Part shown: one piece after another, positions 7,346-13,605 of the stretch | Layout of the letters: each line of letters starts with the position of its first letter | How positions within the stretch are numbered: the stretch's first letter is position 1 | Assembly (NCBI GenBank): GCA_013215515.1 | Contig: JABSPC010000395.1 | Span: 1 to 15,722, forward strand | Direction: 5' to 3' | From: Crocinitomicaceae bacterium | Lineage (GTDB): Bacteria > Bacteroidota > Bacteroidia > Flavobacteriales_D > Crocinitomicaceae | Length of the DNA: 15,722 nt | Translations under genes and position numbers: made by a program | The notes under the pieces: model-generated | What the model saw: the letters and a program-made list of their open reading frames with translations, nothing else | What the model was told of the DNA's origin: nothing | Databases searched by the model: none

Positions 7346-8673
7346 TGCTTGATCTTCGATATAGAACAATTTTATCAGTAGCAATTCCGCTGATGGCGTC
7401 CTCGTTTATTCAGTCAATTGTGATGATTACAGACTCGGCTTTTCTAAGTCGATACAGCACCATTGCATATGATGCATCTGGAAATGGAGGATTGATCTAC
7501 GTAACCATGTTTGTGGGTTTAATGGGAATTGCTGACGGTGCACAAATTCTAATGGCCCGTAGAATTGGAGAAAAGAAGGAAAACTTATTGGCTCAAATAT
7601 TCGGTACAACCCTATTTACCACGATAATTATTGCCATTATTCTTTTCTTGTTCATTCAGTTTTTCATGCCAGATATTATTGGAGCAATAACTCGAAACAA
7701 AGATATTGCAACAGGAGAAACGATATTCGTTCAAATCCGTAGCTACGGACTGTTCTTCTCGGCTATTGCTTTAGCAATCAATGCGTATTTCTTAGCGATG
7801 GGAAAAACGTACGTAGTTCTATTAAGTGCTGTCGTGGTTGCATTTTCAAACATTGGACTCGATTATGCTTTAATCTTTGGGAATTGGGGACTACCCAAAA
7901 TGGGGCTTCAAGGTGCGGCAATTGCTTCTATGATTGCAGACGGAATGGGAATGCTTTTTTTAATCATTGGCTTATTCTATAGCCCTAGTCGGAGACGGCA
8001 TGAGCTGTTCAAAAAACTGAAATACAACTTTGAATCATTCAAAACACTCATTAAAGTTGGAGCTCCTATTATGATTCAAGGATTAATTGCCTTAATAACA
8101 TGGACGGCATTTTTCGTGTGGATTGAGCAAAAAGGAATGCATGAATTAACCATTTCTCAAAACATTCGTGCTCTTTACTTCCTGGCTTTTATTCCAATCT
8201 GGGGATTTGCTGGAACGACAAAAACCTACATCAGTCAATACATTGGTAACGAGTCATTCAAAGAGATTAAAATTGTTCAACGAAGAATCCAATTGCTCAC
8301 AGGGTTATTTCTAATAGCAATATTTCACGGAGCGATCATTTACCCAGAAACATTAGTTAAACTAATTAACCCCAAAGCGGAATTCTTGGAGGGCAGCGCT
8401 GAAATTCTTAGATTCATTTCTGGTTCTGTATTGATTTATGGATTATCCAATGTTTACTTCCAAACCATTAATGGTAGTGGCAATACGAAATTTACTTTAT
8501 ACATTGAAACCATAGCCGTTGCATTCTACCTTGGGTTTGCTTACCTAGTTATTAAAGTTCTTAATTGGGATATTTATTGGATATGGTCGGTTGAATACAT
8601 CTATTTCGGAATTATGGCAATTCTATCAATTGGGTATCTTAGATTTTTCAACTGGCAAAAGAAGACAATATAA
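7345..8673 (+). CDS. MATE family efflux transporter
   Basis: The product has 442 residues with about 12 membrane segments in the two-bundle pattern of MATE exporters. Family features are the N-terminal LSVAIPLMASSFIQSIVMITDSAFLS segment, the GLMGIADGAQILMARRIGE loop after helix 2 and the mirrored second half beginning near VGAPIMIQGLIALITWTAFFVWI. Members export cationic drugs or metabolites by Na+ or H+ antiport at the inner membrane; the substrate here cannot be read from sequence. Bacteroidota proteins of this type are usually annotated NorM-like. The start codon overlaps the stop of the rRNA methyltransferase (TAATG), and fmt begins one base after its own stop, so all three are likely co-transcribed and translationally linked. 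Confidence 0.9.
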   Translation: MLDLRYRTILSVAIPLMASSFIQSIVMITDSAFLSRYSTIAYDASGNGGLIYVTMFVGLMGIADGAQILMARRIGEKKENLLAQIFGTTLFTTIIIAIILFLFIQFFMPDIIGAITRNKDIATGETIFVQIRSYGLFFSAIALAINAYFLAMGKTYVVLLSAVVVAFSNIGLDYALIFGNWGLPKMGLQGAAIASMIADGMGMLFLIIGLFYSPSRRRHELFKKLKYNFESFKTLIKVGAPIMIQGLIALITWTAFFVWIEQKGMHELTISQNIRALYFLAFIPIWGFAGTTKTYISQYIGNESFKEIKIVQRRIQLLTGLFLIAIFHGAIIYPETLVKLINPKAEFLEGSAEILRFISGSVLIYGLSNVYFQTINGSGNTKFTLYIETIAVAFYLGFAYLVIKVLNWDIYWIWSVEYIYFGIMAILSIGYLRFFNWQKKTI

Positions 8674-8674
8674 T

Positions 8675-9637
8675 ATGGACAAGAATTTCAGCATAGTATT
8701 TATGGGTACGCCCGAATTTGCAGTAACCATCTTGGACAAGTTGCATAAAGAAGGTATAACTATTAAAGGTGTCGTGACAGCTCCAGACAAGAAAGCTGGT
8801 CGAGGTCGAAAGATTAACCAAAGCGCAGTTAAGGAATATGCAGTAGAAAACGGACTGAATGTTCTTCAACCTACGAACTTAAAGGACGAAGAATTTATTT
8901 CAGAACTGAACGAACTCCAAGCAGACCTATTCGTTGTTGTTGCATTTAGAATGCTTCCTCAAGTAGTTTGGAGTATGCCATCAAAGGGAACTATAAACTT
9001 ACACGCTTCTCTCCTACCCAATTACCGCGGTGCGGCACCGATCAACTGGGCAATTATTAATGGAGAAAAAGAATCGGGAGTTTCAACCTTCTTTATTGAA
9101 AAGGAAATTGACACAGGTGAAATCATCGAGCAGGAAAAGACAAGTATCGGAGAAAACGAATCTGTTGGTGAACTCTACGAACGACTAATGAACATAGGAG
9201 CTGAAACAATGCTTTCTACCGTTCACAAAATTGAATCTGGCAATATTACTTCAGTTAGTCAAGACCAGCTCTTAGACAGCTCGCATAAACCAGCCCCAAA
9301 AATATTCAAAGAAGACTGCAAGATTAACTTCAATTCAACCGTTGAAAATGTACATAACTTCTGTCGTGGATTAGCCCCTTATCCTGGAGCTTGGTGTACC
9401 TTATATAATAAGGACAAGAATGAATCAAAAACCTTTAAGGTATTCGCAACCTTAAAAACGAGTATTTCTACCAATTCTTCTAAAGAGATTAAATCTGATG
9501 GAGAAGGTATCTTAATTCCGTGTTCAGATTATTTCATTCGAGTACTTGAAATTCAATCCCAAGGCAAGCGAAAAATGAACTTTAAGGATTTTTTAGCTGG
9601 AAACTCGGTGGACAACCATACTGTAATTGATGCATAG
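8675..9637 (+). CDS. fmt: Methionyl-tRNA formyltransferase
   Basis: Fmt transfers a formyl group from 10-formyl-tetrahydrofolate to Met-tRNA(fMet) for translation initiation in the cytoplasm. With the ATG at 8675 the protein has 320 residues, close to the usual ~315, and starts MDKNFSIVFMGTPEFAV, the family N-terminus. A longer in-frame reading from 8591 would overlap the MATE gene by 83 bases and adds residues unlike the family. The catalytic region NLHASLLPNYRGAAPINWAI carries the conserved Asn, His and the SLLP loop, and EKEIDTGEII carries the catalytic Asp. The C-terminal domain (about 205-320) follows with the FCRGLAPYPGAWC stretch. ATG follows the MATE stop with one intervening base. 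No def gene is adjacent, unlike the def-fmt pair of many bacteria. Confidence 0.95.
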   Translation: MDKNFSIVFMGTPEFAVTILDKLHKEGITIKGVVTAPDKKAGRGRKINQSAVKEYAVENGLNVLQPTNLKDEEFISELNELQADLFVVVAFRMLPQVVWSMPSKGTINLHASLLPNYRGAAPINWAIINGEKESGVSTFFIEKEIDTGEIIEQEKTSIGENESVGELYERLMNIGAETMLSTVHKIESGNITSVSQDQLLDSSHKPAPKIFKEDCKINFNSTVENVHNFCRGLAPYPGAWCTLYNKDKNESKTFKVFATLKTSISTNSSKEIKSDGEGILIPCSDYFIRVLEIQSQGKRKMNFKDFLAGNSVDNHTVIDA

Positions 9638-9711
9638 AAGAAATATCGATTCAACGATGATTATAGCTTATTAGTCGAAAACACCACTAAAAATGCCCAT
9701 TTCAGAGGGGG

Positions 9712-9746
9712 TTATCAACAAAATGACGTATTTATCCACAAAATGA
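9712..9746 (+). repeat. Two tandem DnaA-box-like repeats upstream of the HU gene
   Basis: TTATCAACAAAATGA (9712-9726) and TTATCCACAAAATGA (9732-9746) differ at one base in 15 and start exactly 20 bp apart. The second begins with the consensus DnaA box TTATCCACA and the first with a one-mismatch form. The second repeat ends 21 bp before the -33 TTG of the HU promoter, with a T8 run (9750-9757) in between. DnaA binding is inferred. Confidence 0.55.
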
Positions 9747-9764
9747 GTGTTTTTTTTGCTCTAT

Positions 9765-9781
9765 TCCTTGTGTGGCAAGGA
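9765..9781 (+). promoter_or_regulatory. Inverted repeat over the -33 element of the HU promoter
   Basis: TCCTTG (9765-9770) and CAAGGA (9776-9781) form 6-bp arms around TGTGG. The TTG of the left arm is also the -33 element, so a protein bound here would compete with RNA polymerase. Operator role is inferred. Confidence 0.4.
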
Positions 9782-9797
9782 TATTCCAATATATTTG
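9768..9797 (+). promoter_or_regulatory. Promoter of the HU gene
   Basis: TTG (9768-9770), exactly 19 bp, then TATATTTG (9790-9797): a full match to the Bacteroidota TTG-N19-TAnnTTTG promoter. A T8 run lies upstream at 9750-9757. The leader before the ATG at 9840 is about 35 nt and A-rich, typical of strongly expressed genes in this phylum. Confidence 0.75.
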
Positions 9798-9839
9798 TTT
9801 CAGTAAATTTTTTATATAACAAACTAAAAAACCAAAACT

Positions 9840-10112
9840 ATGAACAAAGCAGAATTGATTGACGCGATTGCTTCAAACGCAGATTTGTCTAAAGCAGATG
9901 CTAAAAGAGCACTTGATGGATTCGTAACAGCTACATCTGATGCGTTGAAAAAAGGAGATAGAATTTCACTTGTTGGATTCGGATCATTCTCTATTTCAAA
10001 CAGAGCAGCTAGAACTGGACGTAACCCACAAACTGGTAAAGAAATCCAAATCGCAGCTAAGAACGTTGTTCGTTTCAAAGCAGGATCTGAGCTTTCTGGA
10101 AAAGTAAACTAA
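9840..10112 (+). CDS. hup: DNA-binding protein HU
   Basis: The product has 90 residues, the standard HU length. HU is a dimer that bends and compacts DNA without strong sequence preference. The N-terminal helices (MNKAELIDAIASNADLSKADAKRALDG in part) are typical, followed by the saddle GDRISLVGFGSFSI and the DNA-binding arm with GRNPQTGKEI, including the conserved Arg-Asn-Pro tip, and a closing KNVVRFKAGSEL helix. It has its own promoter and a strong terminator, so it is a single-gene transcript. Upstream DnaA-box-like repeats and an inverted repeat suggest control of expression, possibly linked to replication. IHF is the alternative in the same family, but spacing and sequence favour HU. Confidence 0.95.
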   Translation: MNKAELIDAIASNADLSKADAKRALDGFVTATSDALKKGDRISLVGFGSFSISNRAARTGRNPQTGKEIQIAAKNVVRFKAGSELSGKVN

Positions 10113-10136
10113 TTACTTCCCAATCAAGAAATTAAG

Positions 10137-10184
10137 GGTCTTGTCTTATCTCGGTTTAACCGAAATAAGACGAGACCTTTTTTT
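10137..10184 (+). terminator. Intrinsic terminator after HU
   Basis: Two 20-nt arms (10137-10156 and 10158-10177) pair with one G-U and one mismatch, forming a long stem with a tight apex at TTTAA, followed by seven T (10178-10184). It lies 24 bp after the HU stop and only 18 bp before the trmH start. Confidence 0.9.
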
Positions 10185-10202
10185 ATACCCTAAACTCTCG
10201 TT

Positions 10203-10883
10203 ATGACTGTCGACCAAAAAGTGCTCGAAGCATTCTATAATATGATCACAGAAAGTAAGCAAGATAAATACGACAGTATCGCTGCTAACCGTACACGCTA
10301 TATAACTGTCGTGATGGAAAACCTGATTAAAGATCATAATGCATCTGCTGTTTTAAGATCATGTGATTGTTTTGGAATCCAAGATCTTCATGCTATTGAA
10401 AAGAATATTCAATATGAAATCCAGCGAGACATTGCAATGGGAGCTGGAAACTGGGTTAATCTTCATTCTCACTCTGAGGGAGAATCTTCTTCTTTAGAAT
10501 GTCTTCAAAAATTAAAGGCTCAAGGATATACCATTGTGAGTACTTCACCTCATACAGAAATGACACTTCGTGAGGTTCCTCTAGATAAACCTATTGCTCT
10601 TGTTTTCGGAACGGAAGTTAGCGGAATATCAAAAGATGTTGCTGAATTTTCCGACCATCTAGTTCGATTACCAATGTATGGTTTCACGGAAAGTTTTAAC
10701 GTTTCTGTATCCGCAGCATTAGCTTTAAGTAGACTGCGAGAACGACTAGAAGCTTCGGATTACGAATGGAGACTTTCTGAGGCAGATCAAGTAAAATTGA
10801 AAATTGAATGGTGTACAAAAATTATTCGCGAAGGAGAAGACGTTGAGCGAGAGATTAGAAGGCGAATTTTAGAAAAAGAATAA
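10203..10883 (+). CDS. trmH: tRNA (guanosine-18-2'-O)-methyltransferase TrmH-like (SPOUT family)
   Basis: The product has 226 residues, matching TrmH (229 in E. coli). TrmH uses SAM to methylate the 2'-hydroxyl of G18 in the D-loop of tRNAs. SPOUT motifs are visible in order: motif 1 HNASAVLRSCDCFGIQDL with the catalytic Arg at R52, motif 2 VFGTEVSGIS, and motif 3 LPMYGFTESFNVSVSAALAL, which forms the trefoil knot and SAM site. The N-terminal basic NRTRYITVV and the C-terminal helical EWRLSEADQVKLKIEWCTK extension fit the TrmH subgroup rather than RlmB, which has an L30e-like N-terminal domain. It begins 18 bp after the HU terminator, leaving little room for a separate promoter. The stop is immediately followed by the promoter of the THX gene. 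Confidence 0.9.
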   Translation: MTVDQKVLEAFYNMITESKQDKYDSIAANRTRYITVVMENLIKDHNASAVLRSCDCFGIQDLHAIEKNIQYEIQRDIAMGAGNWVNLHSHSEGESSSLECLQKLKAQGYTIVSTSPHTEMTLREVPLDKPIALVFGTEVSGISKDVAEFSDHLVRLPMYGFTESFNVSVSAALALSRLRERLEASDYEWRLSEADQVKLKIEWCTKIIREGEDVEREIRRRILEKE

Positions 10884-10891
10884 TATATTTG
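10884..10891 (+). promoter_or_regulatory. Candidate -7 element of the THX-like gene
   Basis: TATATTTG begins at the base after the trmH stop codon and lies 41 bp before the ATG at 10933, the same octamer as at the HU and RlmI-like promoters. No clear TTG is found 19 bp upstream. The A-rich leader resembles that of HU. Confidence 0.55.
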
Positions 10892-10932
10892 TACTCTGCA
10901 AACCAAAACAAACTTATTTAACACATCAAACT

Positions 10933-11196
10933 ATGGGTAAAGGGGATAGAAAAACGACGAAAGGTAAAAGAACAATAGGATCTTACGGAAATACTAGAAA
11001 ACGTAAAAAAGCTACTCCAGTGGTTGCTCCAAAGAAAAAGGCAGCTCCTAAAAAGAAAGCTCCAGTAGCTAAAGAGGCAACTGAAGAAAAGAAAGCAGCC
11101 CCAGCGAAAAAGGCAGCTGCTAAAAAACCAGCAGCGAAGAAAGCAACGGCAAAGAAAGCCGCAACACTGAAAACAGACTCCGATAAAAAGGACTAG
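10933..11196 (+). CDS. Ribosomal protein THX-like core with histone H1-like Lys/Ala tail
   Basis: The product has 87 residues. The first ~27 (MGKGDRKTTKGKRTIGSYGNTRKRKK) match the small 30S protein THX, which in other bacteria is a 25-40 residue basic peptide bound at the head of the small subunit. The remaining ~60 residues are low-complexity: repeated lysine, alanine and proline units such as APKKKAAPKKKAPVAK and KKPAAKKATAKKAA, like the tails of eukaryotic H1 and bacterial AlgP or Hc1 proteins. The gene has its own upstream -7 element and a strong terminator, and so is likely well expressed. It could act as a ribosomal protein with an RNA- or DNA-binding extension, or as a nucleoid protein; HU lies about 0.8 kb upstream. 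The core assignment is good; the role of the tail is unknown. Confidence 0.78.
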   Translation: MGKGDRKTTKGKRTIGSYGNTRKRKKATPVVAPKKKAAPKKKAPVAKEATEEKKAAPAKKAAAKKPAAKKATAKKAATLKTDSDKKD

Positions 11197-11204
11197 CATA
11201 TTTG
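11197..11204 (+). promoter_or_regulatory. Possible serC -7 element overlapping the THX terminator
   Basis: CATATTTG (one mismatch to TAnnTTTG) sits between the THX stop and the terminator stem. Transcription from it would begin inside the hairpin, so the stem could not form in that RNA. No -33 TTG is seen, so this is weak. Confidence 0.22.
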
Positions 11205-11231
11205 CCTCGGTTTTACCGAGGCTTTTTTTTT
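11204..11231 (+). terminator. Intrinsic terminator after the THX-like gene
   Basis: Perfect 8-bp stem GCCTCGGT (11204-11211) with ACCGAGGC (11215-11222), loop TTT, followed by nine T (11223-11231). It lies 8 bp after the stop codon and 22 bp before serC. Its apex CTCGGTTTTACCGA is nearly identical to that of the HU terminator. Confidence 0.93.
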
Positions 11232-11253
11232 ATTAATTTTTTCAATTTTTATT

Positions 11254-12321
11254 ATGAAACATAACTTCGGTGCAGGACCATGTATCTTGCCTCAAGTAGT
11301 CTTCAAGGAAGCAGCAGAAGCTATCGTAGATTTTAATGGATTATCTATTCTTGAAATTTCGCATAGAAGCCCTGAATTCGTAGCAGTAATGGAAGAGGCA
11401 CAAAGTCTCGTAAAAAAAGCACTTAATGTACCAGATGGTTATTCAGTTCTTTTCTTACAAGGTGGAGCTTCATTAGGATTTACAATTGCTTCGTTAAATA
11501 TGATGCGTGATACTAAGAAAGCTGGTTACATCAATACTGGAGCATGGGCCAAAGGTGCTATTGGCGAAGCTAAAGCAGTTGGGATTGACGTCAATGTATT
11601 TGCTTCTTCGGAAGACAATAATTTTGGTCATATTCCTAAAGGATATACTGTTCCCACTGATGTAGATTATATCCACTACACTTCAAACAACACTATTTTC
11701 GGGACACAGTTTCATGCAATTCCTGAAACTTCACTTCCTTTAGTTTGTGATATGTCTTCTGATATATTTTCTAAACCTGTTGATGTTTCAAAATTCGATA
11801 TCATTTACGCCGGAGCTCAAAAGAACTTAGGGCCAGCTGGAGCAACTTTATTTATCGTTAAAGATTCAATTTTGGGTAAATCAACTTCTGAGTTTATGCC
11901 TAAATATTTGAACCTCAAAAATCACGCTGATAAAGGTTCAATGCTAAATACTCCTCCTGTATTTTCTGTATACGCTGCCATGCTAAACCTACGCGATTTA
12001 GTTGCCAATGGTGGTGTTGAAGCTGTAGAAGTACGAAATCAAGCCAAAGCAGAGGCACTTTATTCTGAAATTGACAACAACCCTTCATTTAAAGGGACCG
12101 TTCCAGTTGAAGATCGTTCGAATATGAATATTACTTTCTTATTGAATGATGAAGCGGACAAAGATGCTTTTGATAAATTGTGGAATAATGCTGAAATTGT
12201 AGGGTTAAAAGGCCACAGATCAGTTGGAGGATATAGAGCATCAATGTACAATGCCTTGACAATCGAAAGCGTTCAAGTTTTGACATCTGTAATGAGTGAA
12301 TTGACAAGATCTAAAGGATAA
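11254..12321 (+). CDS. serC: Phosphoserine aminotransferase
   Basis: SerC converts 3-phosphohydroxypyruvate and glutamate to phosphoserine and 2-oxoglutarate, and in many bacteria also serves vitamin B6 synthesis. The product has 355 residues, the usual length. It opens with HNFGAGPCILP, the family N-terminus, followed by LEISHRSPEF, the substrate-binding LFLQGGASLGF and the W-containing NTGAWAKGAI loop. The PLP-binding lysine is K190 in YAGAQKNLGPAG, and a late GHRSVGGYRASMYNA block closes the active site. The ATG lies 22 bp after the THX terminator, so the promoter must be within or before that hairpin, or serC depends on readthrough. The stop is six bases from serA, which performs the preceding step of the same pathway. 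Confidence 0.96.
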   Translation: MKHNFGAGPCILPQVVFKEAAEAIVDFNGLSILEISHRSPEFVAVMEEAQSLVKKALNVPDGYSVLFLQGGASLGFTIASLNMMRDTKKAGYINTGAWAKGAIGEAKAVGIDVNVFASSEDNNFGHIPKGYTVPTDVDYIHYTSNNTIFGTQFHAIPETSLPLVCDMSSDIFSKPVDVSKFDIIYAGAQKNLGPAGATLFIVKDSILGKSTSEFMPKYLNLKNHADKGSMLNTPPVFSVYAAMLNLRDLVANGGVEAVEVRNQAKAEALYSEIDNNPSFKGTVPVEDRSNMNITFLLNDEADKDAFDKLWNNAEIVGLKGHRSVGGYRASMYNALTIESVQVLTSVMSELTRSKG

Positions 12322-12327
12322 ATTAAA

Positions 12328-13284
12328 ATGAAAATATTAGCAAACGACGGGATATCTCAAGCAGGAATTGAAGCTTTAGAAGCAGCTGGATATACGGTGC
12401 TTACAGATAAAGTTGGGCAGGAAGACCTAATCGACACAATCAATAACGATAACATTGAAATACTTTTAGTTCGAAGTGCTACAACTGCTCGCAAAGACAT
12501 GATAGATGCTTGTCCAAATCTTAAAATGATTGGTCGTGGAGGTGTTGGAATGGACAATATTGATGTTCAATATGGAAGAGATAACGGTAAGTTAGTCATT
12601 AACACACCTGGAGCTTCAAGTCAATCTGTAGCCGAATTGGTAATGGGACATATGTTCTCAATATCCCGTTCATTGAATGATTCTTACAAGAACATTGAAG
12701 GTGGAGATTTCAAAACGCTTAAAAAGAAATACGGAAAAGGTGTTGAATTAAGAGGTAAGAAATTGCTTATTGTTGGGTTCGGAAGAATCGGGCAAAGCGT
12801 TGCTGCATACGCATTAGGTTGTGGAATGGATGTAATCGCTGTGGATATGGTAACTAACGCTAGAGAAATTTATCTGGAACTTGGAAATGGCATAACAGTA
12901 ACGACTTCAATCACTCCAACTGCCTCAATGATGGACATGATCGCTGATGCGGATTACATTTCTTTACACGTTCCTAAGCAGGACGATGGATCTGCAGTTA
13001 TCGGAGCTACCGAATTTGCAGCAATGAAAGACGGTGTTAGAATTATTAATGCTGCTCGTGGTGGAGTTATTGATGAAGACGCTATAATTGCTGCATTGGA
13101 CTCAGGTAAAGTTGCCTCAATAGCACTTGATGTATTTGAGAACGAACCAAACCCAAGAGCAGACTTGTTGAGCCATGAAAAAATTGCTTGTACTCCTCAC
13201 ATTGGAGCTGCAACTGTTGAAGCTCAGACTAGAATTGGTACTGAATTAGCAGAAACTATTATTTCTCATTTCGGTCAGAGATAA
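12328..13284 (+). CDS. serA: D-3-phosphoglycerate dehydrogenase, short form without ACT domain
   Basis: SerA oxidises 3-phosphoglycerate to 3-phosphohydroxypyruvate with NAD+, the entry step of serine synthesis. The product has 318 residues: a substrate-binding domain at both ends and an NAD-binding domain in the middle (about 100-285) with LLIVGFGRIGQ as the Gly-x-Gly-x-x-Gly loop. The catalytic triad of the D-2-hydroxyacid dehydrogenase family is visible as R244 (NAARGG), E273 (FENEP) and H291 (PHIGA). No C-terminal ACT or intervening domain is present, so serine feedback through ACT is not expected. It follows serC after six bases, so the two form one operon. serB is not in the window. Function as SerA rather than another 2-hydroxyacid dehydrogenase rests on this linkage. 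Confidence 0.93.
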   Translation: MKILANDGISQAGIEALEAAGYTVLTDKVGQEDLIDTINNDNIEILLVRSATTARKDMIDACPNLKMIGRGGVGMDNIDVQYGRDNGKLVINTPGASSQSVAELVMGHMFSISRSLNDSYKNIEGGDFKTLKKKYGKGVELRGKKLLIVGFGRIGQSVAAYALGCGMDVIAVDMVTNAREIYLELGNGITVTTSITPTASMMDMIADADYISLHVPKQDDGSAVIGATEFAAMKDGVRIINAARGGVIDEDAIIAALDSGKVASIALDVFENEPNPRADLLSHEKIACTPHIGAATVEAQTRIGTELAETIISHFGQR

Positions 13285-13310
13285 AACCAGTTAAGTTTAA
13301 TATTTATCGG

Positions 13311-13377
13311 CAAAAGGAACAAAAGAGACCATCGTCAATAACACGTAAATGTATTGCGGTTTCTTTTGTTCCTTTTG
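13311..13377 (+). repeat. Long inverted repeat after serA (20-bp arms, 27-nt loop)
   Basis: Arms at 13311-13330 and 13358-13377 pair over 20 bp with a single G-U wobble (core AAAAGGAACAAAAG with its complement). The loop contains a further 5-bp stem, CAATA (13336-13340) with TATTG (13352-13356). No T-run follows on either strand, so it is not a standard intrinsic terminator. It may still end or stabilise the serCA transcript, or be a copy of a dispersed palindromic element. It starts 26 bp after the serA stop. Confidence 0.75.
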
Positions 13378-13396
13378 TGGTTATTTAAAGATCTTA

Positions 13397-13427
13397 TTGC
13401 GTCCTAGTTTCATAGTCGTTAATTTTA
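13397..13427 (+). promoter_or_regulatory. Candidate promoter of the small ORF/yggS/DUF1684 operon
   Basis: TTG (13397-13399), 20 bp, then TAATTTTA (13420-13427), which differs from TAnnTTTG at the last base. The 51-codon ORF starts 22 bp further on. Confidence 0.4.
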
Positions 13428-13449
13428 CGCTTGTTCAATAAACACAATC

Positions 13450-13605
13450 ATGTCCAAAATGAGTCCATTCAGGGCGATAAGACTAACTCGTGACAAAATT
13501 AATTTGGTTACAACGCGATCTTATTACATGACGATGCCTCCAAAATCAACATGGGAAGAACCCAAACTTAGAAGTAGAGCAACGATTTATAACATAAACG
13601 AATGA
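13450..13605 (+). pseudogene. 51-codon ORF resembling the N-terminus of DUF1015 proteins; probable truncated relic
   Basis: ATG at 13450 opens a 51-residue frame ending in TGA at 13603-13605, overlapping the yggS start by 4 nt (ATGA). The opening MSPFRAIRLTRDKINLVTTRSY looks like the start of Bacteroidota DUF1015 proteins, which from memory typically read PF(K/R)A(V/L)RPTRDKV.LVASRSY. In many Bacteroidota a DUF1015 gene of about 400 residues directly follows serA. Here only the head seems to remain, and the frame ends where yggS begins, as if a deletion removed the rest. The proline after the Arg of that motif is replaced by Leu. Alternatively it is a real small protein translationally coupled to yggS. 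Resemblance is from recall, not from a search. Confidence 0.5.

Noticed and set aside
7427..7609. Minus-strand ORF inside the MATE gene
   Set aside because: It is a shadow frame with no family resemblance, while the plus frame is a full-length transporter.
8591..8674. Longer N-terminus for fmt from an upstream in-frame ATG
   Set aside because: It would overlap the MATE gene by 83 bases, and the added residues do not resemble Fmt; MDKNFSIVFMGTPEFA at 8675 is the normal family start.
9671..9690. TTAGT/ACTAA inverted repeat after fmt as a terminator
   Set aside because: The stem is 5 bp, AT-rich and has no T-run after it.
9638..9839. Chromosomal replication origin at the DnaA-box-like repeats
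   Set aside because: Only two boxes were found, with no further TTATNCACA copies in the gap and no dnaA, dnaN or similar gene nearby; a regulatory site for HU is simpler.
10918..11199. Cysteine- and phenylalanine-rich ORF on the minus strand opposite the THX-like gene
   Set aside because: It is the antisense shadow of the Lys/Ala repeat codons; the plus frame has a THX core, promoter element and terminator.
13311..13377. The long inverted repeat after serA as a miniature transposable element
   Set aside because: I see no target-site duplication and only one copy in the window; a genome-wide search would be needed to support this.
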